Origin: Bacteroidales bacterium
Lineage (GTDB): Bacteria; Bacteroidota; Bacteroidia; Bacteroidales; WCHB1-69
Direction: 5' to 3'
DNA length: 64,000 nt
NCBI GenBank assembly: GCA_017554325.1
Contig: JAFZIP010000021.1
Coordinates: 16,526-80,525 of the forward strand
Program-made: the position numbers and the translations under genes
In this document: in pieces, positions 43,001 to 53,197 of the stretch
Layout of the letters: every line of letters starts with the position of its first letter
How positions within the stretch are numbered: the first letter of the stretch is position 1
Notes under the pieces: model-generated
The model's database searches: none
What the model saw: only the letters and a program-made list of their open reading frames with translations
What the model was told of the DNA's origin: nothing

Positions 43001-43810
43001 ATGTATAAGAGATTTTTATTCGCTCTTCCGATTCTTCTGTTTTGTGCCCTGGCGGCCGTTTCCGTGCAGGCGCAAGAGTTGGTCATCCTGCACACCAATG
43101 ACACCCACAGCCAGATTGAACCCTATACTTACAAGGCCGACACCAACGTGGGCGGATTCCTGCGCCGCGAGGCCTATATCCGCGAGGTGCGCAGTCTGCA
43201 CCCCAACGTGCTGCTATTCGATGCCGGAGATTTTTCGCAAGGAACTCCCTATTTCAATTTCTTCAAGGGCTATACTGAAATCTATTTGATGAATGCCATG
43301 CACTATGATGCTGTCACGCTCGGCAATCACGAGTTTGACAACGGCTGCAAAGCACTGGCCAAGCGCATCAAAAAAGCGGATTTTCCATTCCTGTGCGCGA
43401 ATTACGTGTTTCACAACAAGGCGCTGGCCAAAGTGGTGAGACCTTGTATGATTATTGAAAAAGGCGGATACAAGGTCGGCGTGTTCGGACTTACCGTTGA
43501 TCTAAAAGCCCTGATCGCTCCAAGCACATACAAAGAATTACAGTATCTTGACCCTGTGGAGTCTTCCAAGAAGATGGTCCAGTTCCTCCAGAGCCAGAAT
43601 TGTGATCTGATAATATGCCTCTCCCATCTGGGCGTAGAGGAAGACCAGGTGAACGATTATCAGATAGCCAAAGAGGTCCCTGGCATTGATATTATTATCG
43701 GTGGCCACTCGCATTACGAGATGAAAGAACCCACTGTGATAGGAAATACTCGCATCTATCAGATGGCGAATAAGGGGAAATGCATTGGGGAAATAACGGT
43801 GAGGAGATAG
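43001..43810 (+). CDS. Exported 5'-nucleotidase-like metallophosphatase, catalytic domain only
   Basis: The 269-residue protein has a signal peptide ending at VQAQ (~23). Calcineurin-like metal motifs are all present: HTNDTHS (~30), FDAGDFSQG (~69), LGNHEFDNG (~108), LSHLG (~205) and GGHSHYE (~229). The family protein UshA has ~550 residues with a C-terminal substrate-binding 5_nucleotid_C domain; that half is absent here, and the coding sequence ends in a heptamer array. In Bacteroidota the two halves are often separate genes side by side, but no partner is next door. It may be periplasmic nucleotide/sugar-nucleotide hydrolysis, possibly reduced. Confidence 0.85.
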   Translation: MYKRFLFALPILLFCALAAVSVQAQELVILHTNDTHSQIEPYTYKADTNVGGFLRREAYIREVRSLHPNVLLFDAGDFSQGTPYFNFFKGYTEIYLMNAMHYDAVTLGNHEFDNGCKALAKRIKKADFPFLCANYVFHNKALAKVVRPCMIIEKGGYKVGVFGLTVDLKALIAPSTYKELQYLDPVESSKKMVQFLQSQNCDLIICLSHLGVEEDQVNDYQIAKEVPGIDIIIGGHSHYEMKEPTVIGNTRIYQMANKGKCIGEITVRR

Positions 43811-43893
43811 ATGAGAGATTAGAGATTAAAGATTAAAGATTAAACATTAAAGATTAAAGATTATAGATAATAGATAATAGATAATAGTTTTCC
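43811..43893. repeat. GATTAAA and GATAATA heptamer array
   Basis: Units AGAGATT, GATTAAA (about five) and GATAATA (three or four) run from the stop of the UshA-like gene to the palindrome ahead of galE. Confidence 0.85.
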
Positions 43894-43896
43894 TTG

Positions 43897-43930
43897 AGCA
43901 GCCCCGTCAGGGGCAAGAACTTGGTAGAAA
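43897..43930 (+). repeat. Short palindrome unit GCCCC-GTCA-GGGGC with GGTAG tail
   Basis: The 5 bp stem (43901-43914) is followed by AAGAACTTGGTAGAAA. The same layout (palindrome, AA, ...T-GGTAG) occurs at 24423-24453. It lies 12 bp ahead of the galE ATG. Confidence 0.6.
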
Positions 43931-43941
43931 TAATAATTTTT

Positions 43942-44979
43942 ATGATGTTACCGAAAATAGTAGTTACAGGCGGTTGTGGTTATATTGGCTCCCACACCAT
44001 TATTGAATTGATTGAAAGTGGCCGATATGATGTTATTTCTGTAGATAGTTGTGTTCGTAGCACGCCAGAGACTATGGACCGTGTGGAGAATATCACGGGT
44101 GTTCGGGTGAAGAACTATCGCTTGGATATCTGTGACAAGGAGGCATTTTTTAAGGTCTTTGAAGAGAACCCAGACATTGTGGGCATCATCCATTTCGCTG
44201 CCTACAAGGCTGTGGGTGAGTCTGTAGAGCAGCCGCTGATGTATTATCGCAACAACTTGGGCGCATTGGCCAATGTGCTGGAGGCTTGTCAGCGATTCAG
44301 CGTGCCCAACCTGCTGTTCTCCTCCTCCTGTTCGGTTTACGGGGACGTGGAGCACTTGCCCGTGAGCGAGGCCACCCCGATGGGGCAGGCTATGTGCCCG
44401 TATGCGCACACAAAACAGATAGGGGAGGGGATGATCCAGAGCATGGCGATTCCCAATCCAAGCACACATTCACTCATCCTGCGCTATTTCAATCCTGTGG
44501 GTGCGCACATTTCGGGTATGAACGGCGAACTGTCGCCGGACAAACCCAATAATCTCATTCCCATCATTATGCGTGTGGCCAGTGGCAAACAGCCGCAGAT
44601 GACCGTCTTTGGCACTGACTACGAAACGCGCGACGGCTCCTGCATTCGCGACTATCTGCACGTGTCTGACATTGCCGATGCGCACGTGAAGGCCATGGAC
44701 TATCTGGTGGAGGGCCGCAATCAGGAGGTCTGCGAGGTGTTCAACCTGGGCAGCGGCAACGGCGTCTCCGTGCTGGAGATGTTGGATGCCACGGAGAAGG
44801 TCATTGGACGGAAACTGAATTATGTGCTTGGCGAGCGTCGCCCGGGTGACATTCCTGCCATATACGGGGACAGTCGCCGTGCCAATGAACTGCTTGGATG
44901 GCATTGCAAGTTCAACGTGGAGGATATGATTGCTTCCGCATGGAAATGGGAAAATTATCAGGATAACAATAATATCTAA
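43942..44979 (+). CDS. galE: UDP-glucose 4-epimerase
   Basis: The 345-residue SDR enzyme has the NAD-binding TGGCGYIGSHT at ~9-19, SSSCSVYG, and the catalytic YAHTK (Tyr-x3-Lys). RYFNPVGAH, GDGSCIRDYLHVSD and the GSGNGVSVLEM motif follow. Length is normal. It interconverts UDP-glucose and UDP-galactose for surface sugars and galactose use. ATG 43942 or 43945 gives the family start; the frame extends to 43894 through repeat DNA. The CPA2 antiporter gene follows 18 bp later. Confidence 0.93.
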   Translation: MMLPKIVVTGGCGYIGSHTIIELIESGRYDVISVDSCVRSTPETMDRVENITGVRVKNYRLDICDKEAFFKVFEENPDIVGIIHFAAYKAVGESVEQPLMYYRNNLGALANVLEACQRFSVPNLLFSSSCSVYGDVEHLPVSEATPMGQAMCPYAHTKQIGEGMIQSMAIPNPSTHSLILRYFNPVGAHISGMNGELSPDKPNNLIPIIMRVASGKQPQMTVFGTDYETRDGSCIRDYLHVSDIADAHVKAMDYLVEGRNQEVCEVFNLGSGNGVSVLEMLDATEKVIGRKLNYVLGERRPGDIPAIYGDSRRANELLGWHCKFNVEDMIASAWKWENYQDNNNI

Positions 44980-44997
44980 TAAAACTATACTTTTTTT

Positions 44998-46728
44998 ATG
45001 GCTGAAAACCTAAAACTCGTCTCCGATCTGGCCCTGATTCTGATTTCTGCAGGTGTCACTACCATTATCTTCAAACTTCTGCGACAACCCCTGGTTTTGG
45101 GTTACATTGTAGCTGGCTTTTTAGTTGGCCCGCATTTGAATATCTTTCCCACAGTTGCCGATATCGCCAATATCGAAGTCTGGTCTGAAATCGGTATCAT
45201 TTTCCTGCTGTTTGGCCTGGGACTTGAGTTCAGCTTTAAAAAGCTCTTCTCCGTAGGTAGCAAGGCCTTTGTGACGGCACTGCTGGAGATTGTGGCCATG
45301 ATTGCGGTCGGCGTGTTGCTGGGTTTTGTCATGAACTGGGATTTAATGGAGAGCATATTTCTGGGCGGAATGCTGGCTATGTCCTCCACTACCATTATTA
45401 TCAAGGCTTTTGAGGATATGAAGCTCAAAAACGAGCCGTTTGTGGATTTGACGATGGTGGTGCTGATTATTCAGGATGTGGTGGCCGTCGTGATGATGGT
45501 GCTCCTGTCAACGGCCGCAGCCAGCAAACAATCGGCCGGCATGGAGATGTTGATGAGCATCGTGAAACTGGTTTTCTTCCTCATCCTTTGGTTTGTGGTG
45601 GGCATTTATCTGATACCCACTTTTTTCAAGAAAGCGAAAAAATATATTAATGATGAGACTTTGCTCATTATCTCGATAGGCTTGTGCTTTGGCATGGTGA
45701 TTATTGCCAATAGTGTAGGCTTCTCATCCGCATTGGGTGCGTTTGTGATAGGTTCCATTCTTTCTGAAACAATTGAGAGCGAGCGTATTATCAAGCTTAC
45801 GCACAGTATCAAGGATTTGTTTGGCGCGATTTTCTTTGTCTCTGTCGGTATGATGATTGATCCGCAGATTCTGGTACAATATTGGGAATTGATCCTTTCT
45901 CTAGTGATTATCACGCTGGTAATCAAGGCACTGGTCTCTTCTGGAGCCGCCTTGATAGCAGGCGCGACCCTGGAGGATTCCATCAAGACCGGTTTTACGC
46001 TTTCGCAGGTGGGCGAGTTCGCATTCATCATTGCGTCTGTTGGCGTTACATTGGGTGTTATGCCCAAGCATATCTATCCGGTGATTATCGCTGCTTCGGT
46101 TATCACCACGTTCACCACGCCATATTGGATAAAGGCCGCGACACCGCTCTATCTGTTCCTGGATCGGAAACTGCCGGCACGCGCCAAAGCCCAAATGGAT
46201 GCCTATAGCTTGCTGGGTAAGAAGTCGGGAAACAAGAACTGGCGGAGTGTCATTGTCAGTACCTTGCCCAGAGTCTTGATCTTCTTTGTACTTAGTTTTG
46301 CTCTGTTGGTGGTCTTGTTCGATTATCTTTGGCCTTTTGTGAAACAACTTGGCATTGGACAATTTTTGCCCCAATGGTTGCATAACACCATTTTGGCAGC
46401 ACTCTCTTTGATGATGATAGTGCCATTTCTGTATGGTATGGTGCGTAATAAGCCTAAAACCAGACAGATGTATGTGGAGTTGATTCAGGAGAACAAAGCC
46501 AATACCATTGCTGTTGTTGTTTGGACCCTGTTCCGTTTCATATTGGCTGGTTTTTTTGTGTTCTCCATACTGGTCAATTTCTTCAAATACACCAAATGGG
46601 TGGTAATTCTGATTACCATTGCCATTGTGCTGATTATGATGTTCTCCGGACGTACATTAAGGCGCCTCACCTTCCTGGAAAACAAGTTTATGGAAAACTT
46701 GAATGCGAAGGAAGAAGTGAAAAACTGA
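44998..46728 (+). CDS. CPA2-family cation:proton antiporter
   Basis: The 576-residue protein has an antiporter core with about 12 membrane helices (~10-380), with the phrases GLGLEFSFKKL, LAMSSTTIIIKAF and LTHSIKDLFGAIFFVSVGMMIDP typical of KefB/KefC-type transporters. No RCK/TrkA-N domain follows. Instead the C-terminal ~180 residues add four or five membrane segments and a basic tail. This hybrid layout is common in Bacteroidota. It probably exchanges K+ or Na+ for H+. Confidence 0.9.
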   Translation: MAENLKLVSDLALILISAGVTTIIFKLLRQPLVLGYIVAGFLVGPHLNIFPTVADIANIEVWSEIGIIFLLFGLGLEFSFKKLFSVGSKAFVTALLEIVAMIAVGVLLGFVMNWDLMESIFLGGMLAMSSTTIIIKAFEDMKLKNEPFVDLTMVVLIIQDVVAVVMMVLLSTAAASKQSAGMEMLMSIVKLVFFLILWFVVGIYLIPTFFKKAKKYINDETLLIISIGLCFGMVIIANSVGFSSALGAFVIGSILSETIESERIIKLTHSIKDLFGAIFFVSVGMMIDPQILVQYWELILSLVIITLVIKALVSSGAALIAGATLEDSIKTGFTLSQVGEFAFIIASVGVTLGVMPKHIYPVIIAASVITTFTTPYWIKAATPLYLFLDRKLPARAKAQMDAYSLLGKKSGNKNWRSVIVSTLPRVLIFFVLSFALLVVLFDYLWPFVKQLGIGQFLPQWLHNTILAALSLMMIVPFLYGMVRNKPKTRQMYVELIQENKANTIAVVVWTLFRFILAGFFVFSILVNFFKYTKWVVILITIAIVLIMMFSGRTLRRLTFLENKFMENLNAKEEVKN

Positions 46729-46867
46729 GTCATTTAACATATCTCTGTTAAATAGCAGTTTAACAACTGTTTCTTAACAAATTTTGCAGTGACTGTAATA
46801 TGAAGCAGTTGCATATAATTGCTTGTCAATCATTTTGTTAATTATGCTTAAATCATGCAGTTGCCTC

Positions 46868-46897
46868 TTGACAACTGTAAAAATGGTTGTATCTTTG
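46868..46897 (+). promoter_or_regulatory. Full Bacteroidota promoter
   Basis: TTG (46868-46870), 19 bp spacer, TATCTTTG (46890-46897). This is the best-matching promoter in the window and has no long gene downstream. Confidence 0.75.
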
Positions 46898-46922
46898 CCG
46901 CCGGAAACAAAACTGATATGCT

Positions 46923-47000
46923 ATGAAGCGGCACAGTCATTATTATTTAATGTTTTGTTTAATATTTTGTTTTCATGCACCGAAGTTCAATTGTGGCTAA
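46923..47000 (+). CDS. Possible 25-residue hydrophobic peptide
   Basis: MKRHSHYYLMFCLIFCFHAP then KFNCG: a basic start and a hydrophobic core with three cysteines. It lies 26 bp after the -7 box and is followed by a terminator. It may be a real small membrane peptide, a leader, or the remains of a secreted protein gene whose signal peptide survives. No family is recognised. Confidence 0.3.
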   Translation: MKRHSHYYLMFCLIFCFHAPKFNCG

Positions 47001-47072
47001 GGATATTTTGTTTTCATGGTTATTTTCCGACTGTATCGCTCATAGTGATGTTTTTGTTACCATAGTTGAAAA

Positions 47073-47099
47073 GAGGCTGCCCATGGGCAGCCTCTTTTT
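47073..47099. terminator. Bidirectional terminator (groL and the small transcription unit)
   Basis: GAGGCTGCCC/GGGCAGCCTC form a 10 bp stem with a 2-nt loop, followed by T5 on the plus strand and flanked by AAAA on the other side. It is 39 bp beyond the groL stop. Confidence 0.85.
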
Positions 47100-47137
47100 A
47101 TTAAATAAGAATGTTATGCAATGAGTGTTGCGTACTA

Positions 47138-48787
<1,650 letters not shown>

Positions 48788-48874
48788 TTAAGGTTAATTT
48801 TTCTTTTTGATTGGTGATTTGCAACCAGAATTGTCAGAACAACTGTTTACTGTCCCCTGACTACTGATCACTGT

Positions 48875-49150
48875 TTAGCAAATTGCGTAAATGTCGCTTT
48901 CCTTCATGATGAGGTAGGTCTCGCCGTCGAGTTGGAGTTCCGTGCCGGAGTATTTGCCATAGAGCACGGTGTCGTTCACCTTGACAGTCATGGGCTCGTC
49001 CTTTTTGCCGGGACCCACAGCGATGACGGTGCCTTTTTGCGGTTTTTCTTTGGCGGTGTCGGGGATGATGATGCCGCCGGCGGTTTTCTGTTCAGCTTCG
49101 GCAGGTTTTACTAAAACTCTGTCTGCTAAAGGTTTGATGTTACATTTCAT
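48875..49150 (-). CDS. groS: Co-chaperonin GroES
   Basis: The 91-residue protein has the GroES fold pattern: [17 protein letters not shown], the mobile loop [25 protein letters not shown] and [10 protein letters not shown]. Length is normal. It is followed by groL. No CIRCE inverted repeat was seen upstream; instead a GACTGACA/TGTCAGTC palindrome lies 88 bp ahead. The -7 box is not obvious (TGCTTTG near 49196 is the closest). Confidence 0.97.
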   Translation of the reverse strand: MKCNIKPLADRVLVKPAEAEQKTAGGIIIPDTAKEKPQKGTVIAVGPGKKDEPMTVKVNDTVLYGKYSGTELQLDGETYLIMKESDIYAIC

Positions 49151-49230
49151 AGTAGTGATGTTTTTTGTTAATTATTATTTGAATTGATATTTTTCAAAGC
49201 ACGACCGTTGTTTTTGCAAAATCTGTGCCA

Positions 49231-49263
49231 AAAAAAAGACTGACATTGTGTCAGTCTTTTTTT
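49231..49263. terminator. Palindromic terminator-like element upstream of groES
   Basis: A7-GACTGACA-TTG-TGTCAGTC-T7 looks like a bidirectional terminator, but no plus-strand gene ends here. It could instead be an operator for groES-groL or belong to the end of the adjacent repeat. Confidence 0.55.
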
Positions 49264-49275
49264 GGGGGGGAGGAG

Positions 49276-49720
49276 AACGTTGGAGGTTCCGAATGGCAGA
49301 GCCATTCGGAATGGTGCGTGCTTCGGCGGTTTGTTTGTGGCGTTTCGCGGCGTGCGTGTTCCGTGCCTTGTCGCAAACGTGTCGCGCGCCGCGACCCATC
49401 GCACAGCCGTCCCGCACCCAGGGGTTGACACCCCTGGCTACCGCTCACACCCTGCACTCCCGTGCAGGGTTGCCGATGGACGGCCTCTCCGAGGCCAGAG
49501 GCATCAAAGCCAGGTGTCTGCCGCGAGAGCTGAGTCCCGAAGGGACGTTCCATTGGTAGCCTCACACGGCAGTGTGAGGCGCAGGCGATGCAGCGTATGG
49601 CCAATCGCGGCGCGGGTGTCGAGTGCATCGGAGCACGAAATAGGCCCGACGCGAAATGCCCATCATTTTCCGATAACCCACCACCATTCCGCCGCCATCG
49701 GCGGCGGAATCCCCAACGTT
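49276..49720 (+). repeat. Composite hairpin-array repeat, copy B (with inverted ends)
   Basis: The 445 bp segment begins AACGTTGG and ends CCAACGTT. Each end continues into a unit with a variable palindrome: left GTTCCGAATGG/CCATTCGGAATGG, right CCATTCCGCCGCC/GGCGGCGGAAT. Inside are CCAGGGGT/ACCCCTGG (49418-49437), CCCTGCAC/GTGCAGGG (~49450-49469), GGCCTC/GAGGCC, GTCCCGAAGGGAC and CCTCACAC/GTGTGAGG (49560-49579). Order and sequence follow copy A. The spacer 49721-49808 has the pepD promoter. Short ORFs here have no consistent frame between copies. Confidence 0.85.
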
Positions 49721-49747
49721 ATCCGTGTTGTTTTACGTTTTTTTTCT

Positions 49748-49755
49748 TATCTTTG
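49748..49755 (+). promoter_or_regulatory. -7 box of pepD
   Basis: TATCTTTG, 54 bp ahead of ATG 49809 and about 28 bp after the hairpin repeat ends. Confidence 0.65.
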
Positions 49756-49808
49756 CCGAAGTTTTTCAAACGCATAAAACGATTATTTAATTTTAAACTG
49801 TTATCAAT

Positions 49809-51275
49809 ATGAACGAAGAAATGCTGAACCTCAAACCTTCAAAGGTTTTCTATTATTTCAATGAAATCACCAAGATTCCGCGCCCGTCCAAGAAAGAGGA
49901 GAAAATCTCCGCTTGGCTGGAGCAGACTGGCAAGGCCATGGGCCTGCCCACCAAACGCGACAAGGTGGGCAATGTGCTGATTTCCAAACCCGCCACACCA
50001 GGCAAGGAGAATGTCACCCCTGTGATCTTCCAGGCCCACATGGACATGGTGTGCGAGAAGAACAATGACACCAATTTCGACTTCGAGAAAGATGCCATCC
50101 AAACCTACGTGGACGGCGAGTGGCTCAAGGCCAAAGGCACCACTCTCGGTGCAGACGACGGCATCGGCGTGGCCATGGCATTGGCCATCCTTGATGACAA
50201 GGAACTGCAACATGGCCCAATTGAGTGCCTCTTTACCATTGACGAGGAGACTGGCCTCACTGGCGCCAAAGCCCTCGAAGCAGGCTTCATGACAGGCAAG
50301 ATGCTCATCAACCTCGACTCTGAGGACGAAGGTCAGTTCTTCATCGGCTGCGCCGGCGGCAAGGACACCGTGGCTACCCTGGAATGCGAATACGAGGATG
50401 TCAAGGATTTGGAGGAAGACGAATATTGTTTCTTCAAGATTACAGTGAAGGGCCTTCAGGGCGGACACTCCGGTGACGATATCAACAAGGGCCGCGGCAA
50501 TGCTGTGAAATTGCTCACTCGCGTGCTGTGGAATGCCTACTGCGACTACGGTGCTCGCGTAGCCGACATCCAAGCCGGTAACCTGCGCAACGCTATTGCG
50601 CGCGAAGGCTTCGCCGTGATTGCAGTGCCCGCTGTCAATGCAGAATCCATTGAGTCCTACATCAAGGAAATGGATGCTACCTACAAAGCCGAATTCCATA
50701 CTACTGATGCAGGTGTGACCGTTACCATCGATGATGCTCCTGCTGCCGAGAAGGTGCTGGAAGAGACTTTCCAGATTGACGTGCTGAACGCCCTGCTCGT
50801 GTGCCCGCACGGCGTGCAGGCCATGTCGCAGGATATTCCGGGCTTCGTGGAGACCTCTACCAACCTGGCTTCCGTTAAGAAAGATGGCGACAAGATTGTC
50901 ATCACGACCAGCCAGCGCAGTTCTGTGGAATCGCGCAAGCAGGCTATCGTGGACAAAGTGTCCACCACCTTCTGGATGATCGGTGCGGATGTGGTTTCCG
51001 GCGACGGCTACCCAGGATGGAACCCCAATCCGGATTCTGAAGTGCTTCGCGTGCTCGTGGATGCTTACAAGAACCTCTTCAAGAAGGATCCGCAAGTGCT
51101 GGCTATCCATGCCGGTCTGGAGTGCGGCCTCTTCTCCGAGAAGTATCCTGGCTTGGATATGGTCTCCATTGGACCGACCCTGCGCGGGGTACACTCTCCC
51201 GATGAAAAACTGGAGATTAAGACCGTGCAGATGTGCTGGGATCTCTTGATAGAATTCTTCAGACTTCTGAAATAA
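49809..51275 (+). CDS. pepD: Aminoacyl-histidine dipeptidase (M20 family)
   Basis: The 488-residue enzyme opens NLKPSKVFYYFNEITKIPRPSKKEEK and has the PepD metal ligands in FQAHMDMVCEK (~80), LGADDGIG (~117), IDEETGLTGA (~147, catalytic and ligand Glu) and LDSEDEG (~170). GGHSGDDINKGRGNA belongs to the lid domain. It hydrolyses Xaa-His dipeptides such as carnosine, and dipeptides broadly, in the cytoplasm. It has its own promoter and an intrinsic terminator. Confidence 0.95.
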   Translation: MNEEMLNLKPSKVFYYFNEITKIPRPSKKEEKISAWLEQTGKAMGLPTKRDKVGNVLISKPATPGKENVTPVIFQAHMDMVCEKNNDTNFDFEKDAIQTYVDGEWLKAKGTTLGADDGIGVAMALAILDDKELQHGPIECLFTIDEETGLTGAKALEAGFMTGKMLINLDSEDEGQFFIGCAGGKDTVATLECEYEDVKDLEEDEYCFFKITVKGLQGGHSGDDINKGRGNAVKLLTRVLWNAYCDYGARVADIQAGNLRNAIAREGFAVIAVPAVNAESIESYIKEMDATYKAEFHTTDAGVTVTIDDAPAAEKVLEETFQIDVLNALLVCPHGVQAMSQDIPGFVETSTNLASVKKDGDKIVITTSQRSSVESRKQAIVDKVSTTFWMIGADVVSGDGYPGWNPNPDSEVLRVLVDAYKNLFKKDPQVLAIHAGLECGLFSEKYPGLDMVSIGPTLRGVHSPDEKLEIKTVQMCWDLLIEFFRLLK

Positions 51276-51284
51276 ACAAAAAAA

Positions 51285-51309
51285 GCGAGGGCGTCGCCCT
51301 CGCTTTTTT
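51285..51309. terminator. Terminator between pepD and the L,D-transpeptidase gene
   Basis: GCGAGGGC/GCCCTCGC stem with a 3-nt loop, A-run before and T6 after: a bidirectional terminator for two convergent genes. A short heptamer array (51307-51340) follows. Confidence 0.85.
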
Positions 51310-51328
51310 ATCTCTAATCTCTAATCCC

Positions 51329-53170
51329 TCATCTCTCATCATTCAACACATGTAATATATTCCCATCTTTGTAGTACATGTCCTCCCGGTATTGTATTAT
51401 GCCATCGTCACCGACGAAGCAGGTGTTGTACTCAATGAACAAGGGCATTTTGTGTGATAGCATAACGGAGGAAGGGCGAAGTTTGCGGTAGAAGGGTTTC
51501 TCCTCGTCTGAGAGTTTTTCATAGTATTCGGTCTCTTTCTCTTCCATTTTTTCCAAATACTTCTCGCCTTTCTTGGTTTGAGGCTCTTGGCCTACGAGCA
51601 TGCCCAGTCGTTCCAGCTCCCATTCGTCAAACTCGTTGAACTTATACAAGAGGTCAACAAGATCAAACGGGTTTTCAACGCGTACACAGCCGTGGCTGAA
51701 GGTGCGTACACGGCGCTTGAATGCACCTTTGTTGTTGGTGTCGTGCAGATACACGGACTCGGTATTGGCAAAGTCGAATTTGACCTTTCCCAGGGCATTG
51801 TGCAATCCTGAACTTTGAAACATGCGGTAGGGGATGTTGTTGCGGTTAACCTTGGTCCAGTCGATGGACTCCGGAGCCACGTATTTGCCTGTCCGGGTGT
51901 CCTTGATGTACAATTTCTCCCGGTTGACCACAGCCGTGTTGCTTTTGCAGAGTTTGGGGTAGTATTCGTTTTTCAGGATATCATACGGGATGTTCCATTC
52001 CGGGTTGAGCACAATTCTTCGTATCTCGCTGTACAACAGTGGGGTCTCCGCTTTGTACGCACGGGTGATGCCGTTGCGTACGCGTGACGGGTTGTTTGCA
52101 GGGTTCTGCGTTTTCCCGCAACAGATTTTAGTGAATACCTCCCGTTTGTTATGCAGGAATGCTTGAAGCGTAAAGTCCGGGAGGTTGACCACGATGCGGT
52201 TCTCTCCTTTCATGGCCTTGGTCTTCCAGCGTAATCTTTCCATGTTGGCACTCAGTTTATCCACATAGTAGGATACGGGGCGGTTGAGTTTCTCGATGGT
52301 CTCTTTCCCCAATGAGTCGCATACGGGGATGTTGTTGGCGGCGCGGAAGGTGTTGATGCCGGCCAATACTTCAGGGGTCAGGCGGTCAGTGTCGGGAAAG
52401 TCTTCACGCAGTTCCCCGGTGATACGCAATCGTTGGCAGATCAGTGGGATGATGTCGCTTTGCTGACCCGCTTTGAGGGAACGGACGGGAATGCTTTTCC
52501 AAACGGTGTCTTTCATGGGATAGAGGCGCAACAGCTCGTGTTGCAGTTGCACATAGTTGGTATCGGTGGGTTGAAGTGACTTTAAAGTGGCATCCACATC
52601 GTTCACACCATCGATTAGATTTTTGTTGAAAGAGGTGTCACGCGGGGCCATCTCGTATAGCCATTTGCCGCCGTTCACCACTTTGGGGTCGGTGGCTCCG
52701 TAGCACAACGCCTCAGCATATTTCACGTAGGCGTTGGTCAGCGAATGCTCCAACGTATATAAATAGTGGTAAAGGCTGTCGTTGTTCGGGATGTTGTGGC
52801 TTTTCAGCTTGTTGATCTGATTGAGGATTGAGTCATAACCGAAAAAGGACGTCGGTATGCCGTGCTCGTAGGAGTGTGAGACATAGTCCAGCAGTTCTTG
52901 GGTTTTGTGCTCTTGCAGGCCGTTGGCTGTCCAAACAGGAGCGGGATTGCTGCCGTAAAACCATTTGGCGTATGCGGTTTGCGCAAAAAGACTGTCATTC
53001 TCCATCCGGTTCGTGAAGTAGTTTAGGTAGTCCTGGTTGTTGAAAGCACTGTAGTACTTGAACCAATTGGGCTTGGGCTCCACTTTGCTGCGGAGCTTGG
53101 TGCATCCGAACAAGCATAGTATGCAGAAGCAGATGAGAATGGATTTTGAAAGGGTGCTATGGTGAAGCAT
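51329..53170 (-). CDS. L,D-transpeptidase (YkuD, YcbB-like) lipoprotein
   Basis: The 613-residue protein has a lipobox CLFGC near residue 23. The YkuD catalytic block is FSHGCVRVENPFDLVDLLY, with nucleophile Cys in SHGCVR, and HDTNNKGAF upstream carries the first histidine. An N-terminal scaffold, a peptidoglycan-binding-like part (ELREDFPDTDRLTPEVLAGINTFRAANNI) and the IVVNLPDFTLQAF strand match YcbB-type enzymes. It would make 3-3 cross-links in the periplasm or attach proteins to peptidoglycan. It is 27 bp downstream of the esterase gene. Confidence 0.9.
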   Translation of the reverse strand: MLHHSTLSKSILICFCILCLFGCTKLRSKVEPKPNWFKYYSAFNNQDYLNYFTNRMENDSLFAQTAYAKWFYGSNPAPVWTANGLQEHKTQELLDYVSHSYEHGIPTSFFGYDSILNQINKLKSHNIPNNDSLYHYLYTLEHSLTNAYVKYAEALCYGATDPKVVNGGKWLYEMAPRDTSFNKNLIDGVNDVDATLKSLQPTDTNYVQLQHELLRLYPMKDTVWKSIPVRSLKAGQQSDIIPLICQRLRITGELREDFPDTDRLTPEVLAGINTFRAANNIPVCDSLGKETIEKLNRPVSYYVDKLSANMERLRWKTKAMKGENRIVVNLPDFTLQAFLHNKREVFTKICCGKTQNPANNPSRVRNGITRAYKAETPLLYSEIRRIVLNPEWNIPYDILKNEYYPKLCKSNTAVVNREKLYIKDTRTGKYVAPESIDWTKVNRNNIPYRMFQSSGLHNALGKVKFDFANTESVYLHDTNNKGAFKRRVRTFSHGCVRVENPFDLVDLLYKFNEFDEWELERLGMLVGQEPQTKKGEKYLEKMEEKETEYYEKLSDEEKPFYRKLRPSSVMLSHKMPLFIEYNTCFVGDDGIIQYREDMYYKDGNILHVLNDER

Positions 53171-53197
53171 GATGATGGAGGCGTCAGGCCTTGTTTG

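Larger units (their letters stand above)
46729..47137 (+). other. 409 bp region with promoter, 25-codon ORF and terminator
   Basis: The region has an A+T-rich stretch with repeated CAGTTTAACAACTG-like phrases (46750-46880), a complete promoter (46868-46897), a 25-codon ORF (46923-47000), and a strong bidirectional terminator (47073-47099). This is consistent with a short transcription unit of about 190 nt. Confidence 0.6.

Noticed and set aside
46300..46728. RCK/TrkA-N regulatory domain in the CPA2 antiporter
   Set aside because: The C-terminal part has hydrophobic helices and no GxGxxG Rossmann motif.
49225..49812. Short ORFs across hairpin repeat copy B
   Set aside because: Same reasons as copy A. 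The longest frame (49262-49777) runs beyond the element end.
49839..51194. 451-codon minus-strand ORF opposite pepD
   Set aside because: Antisense shadow of a clear M20 peptidase; no promoter and no domain.
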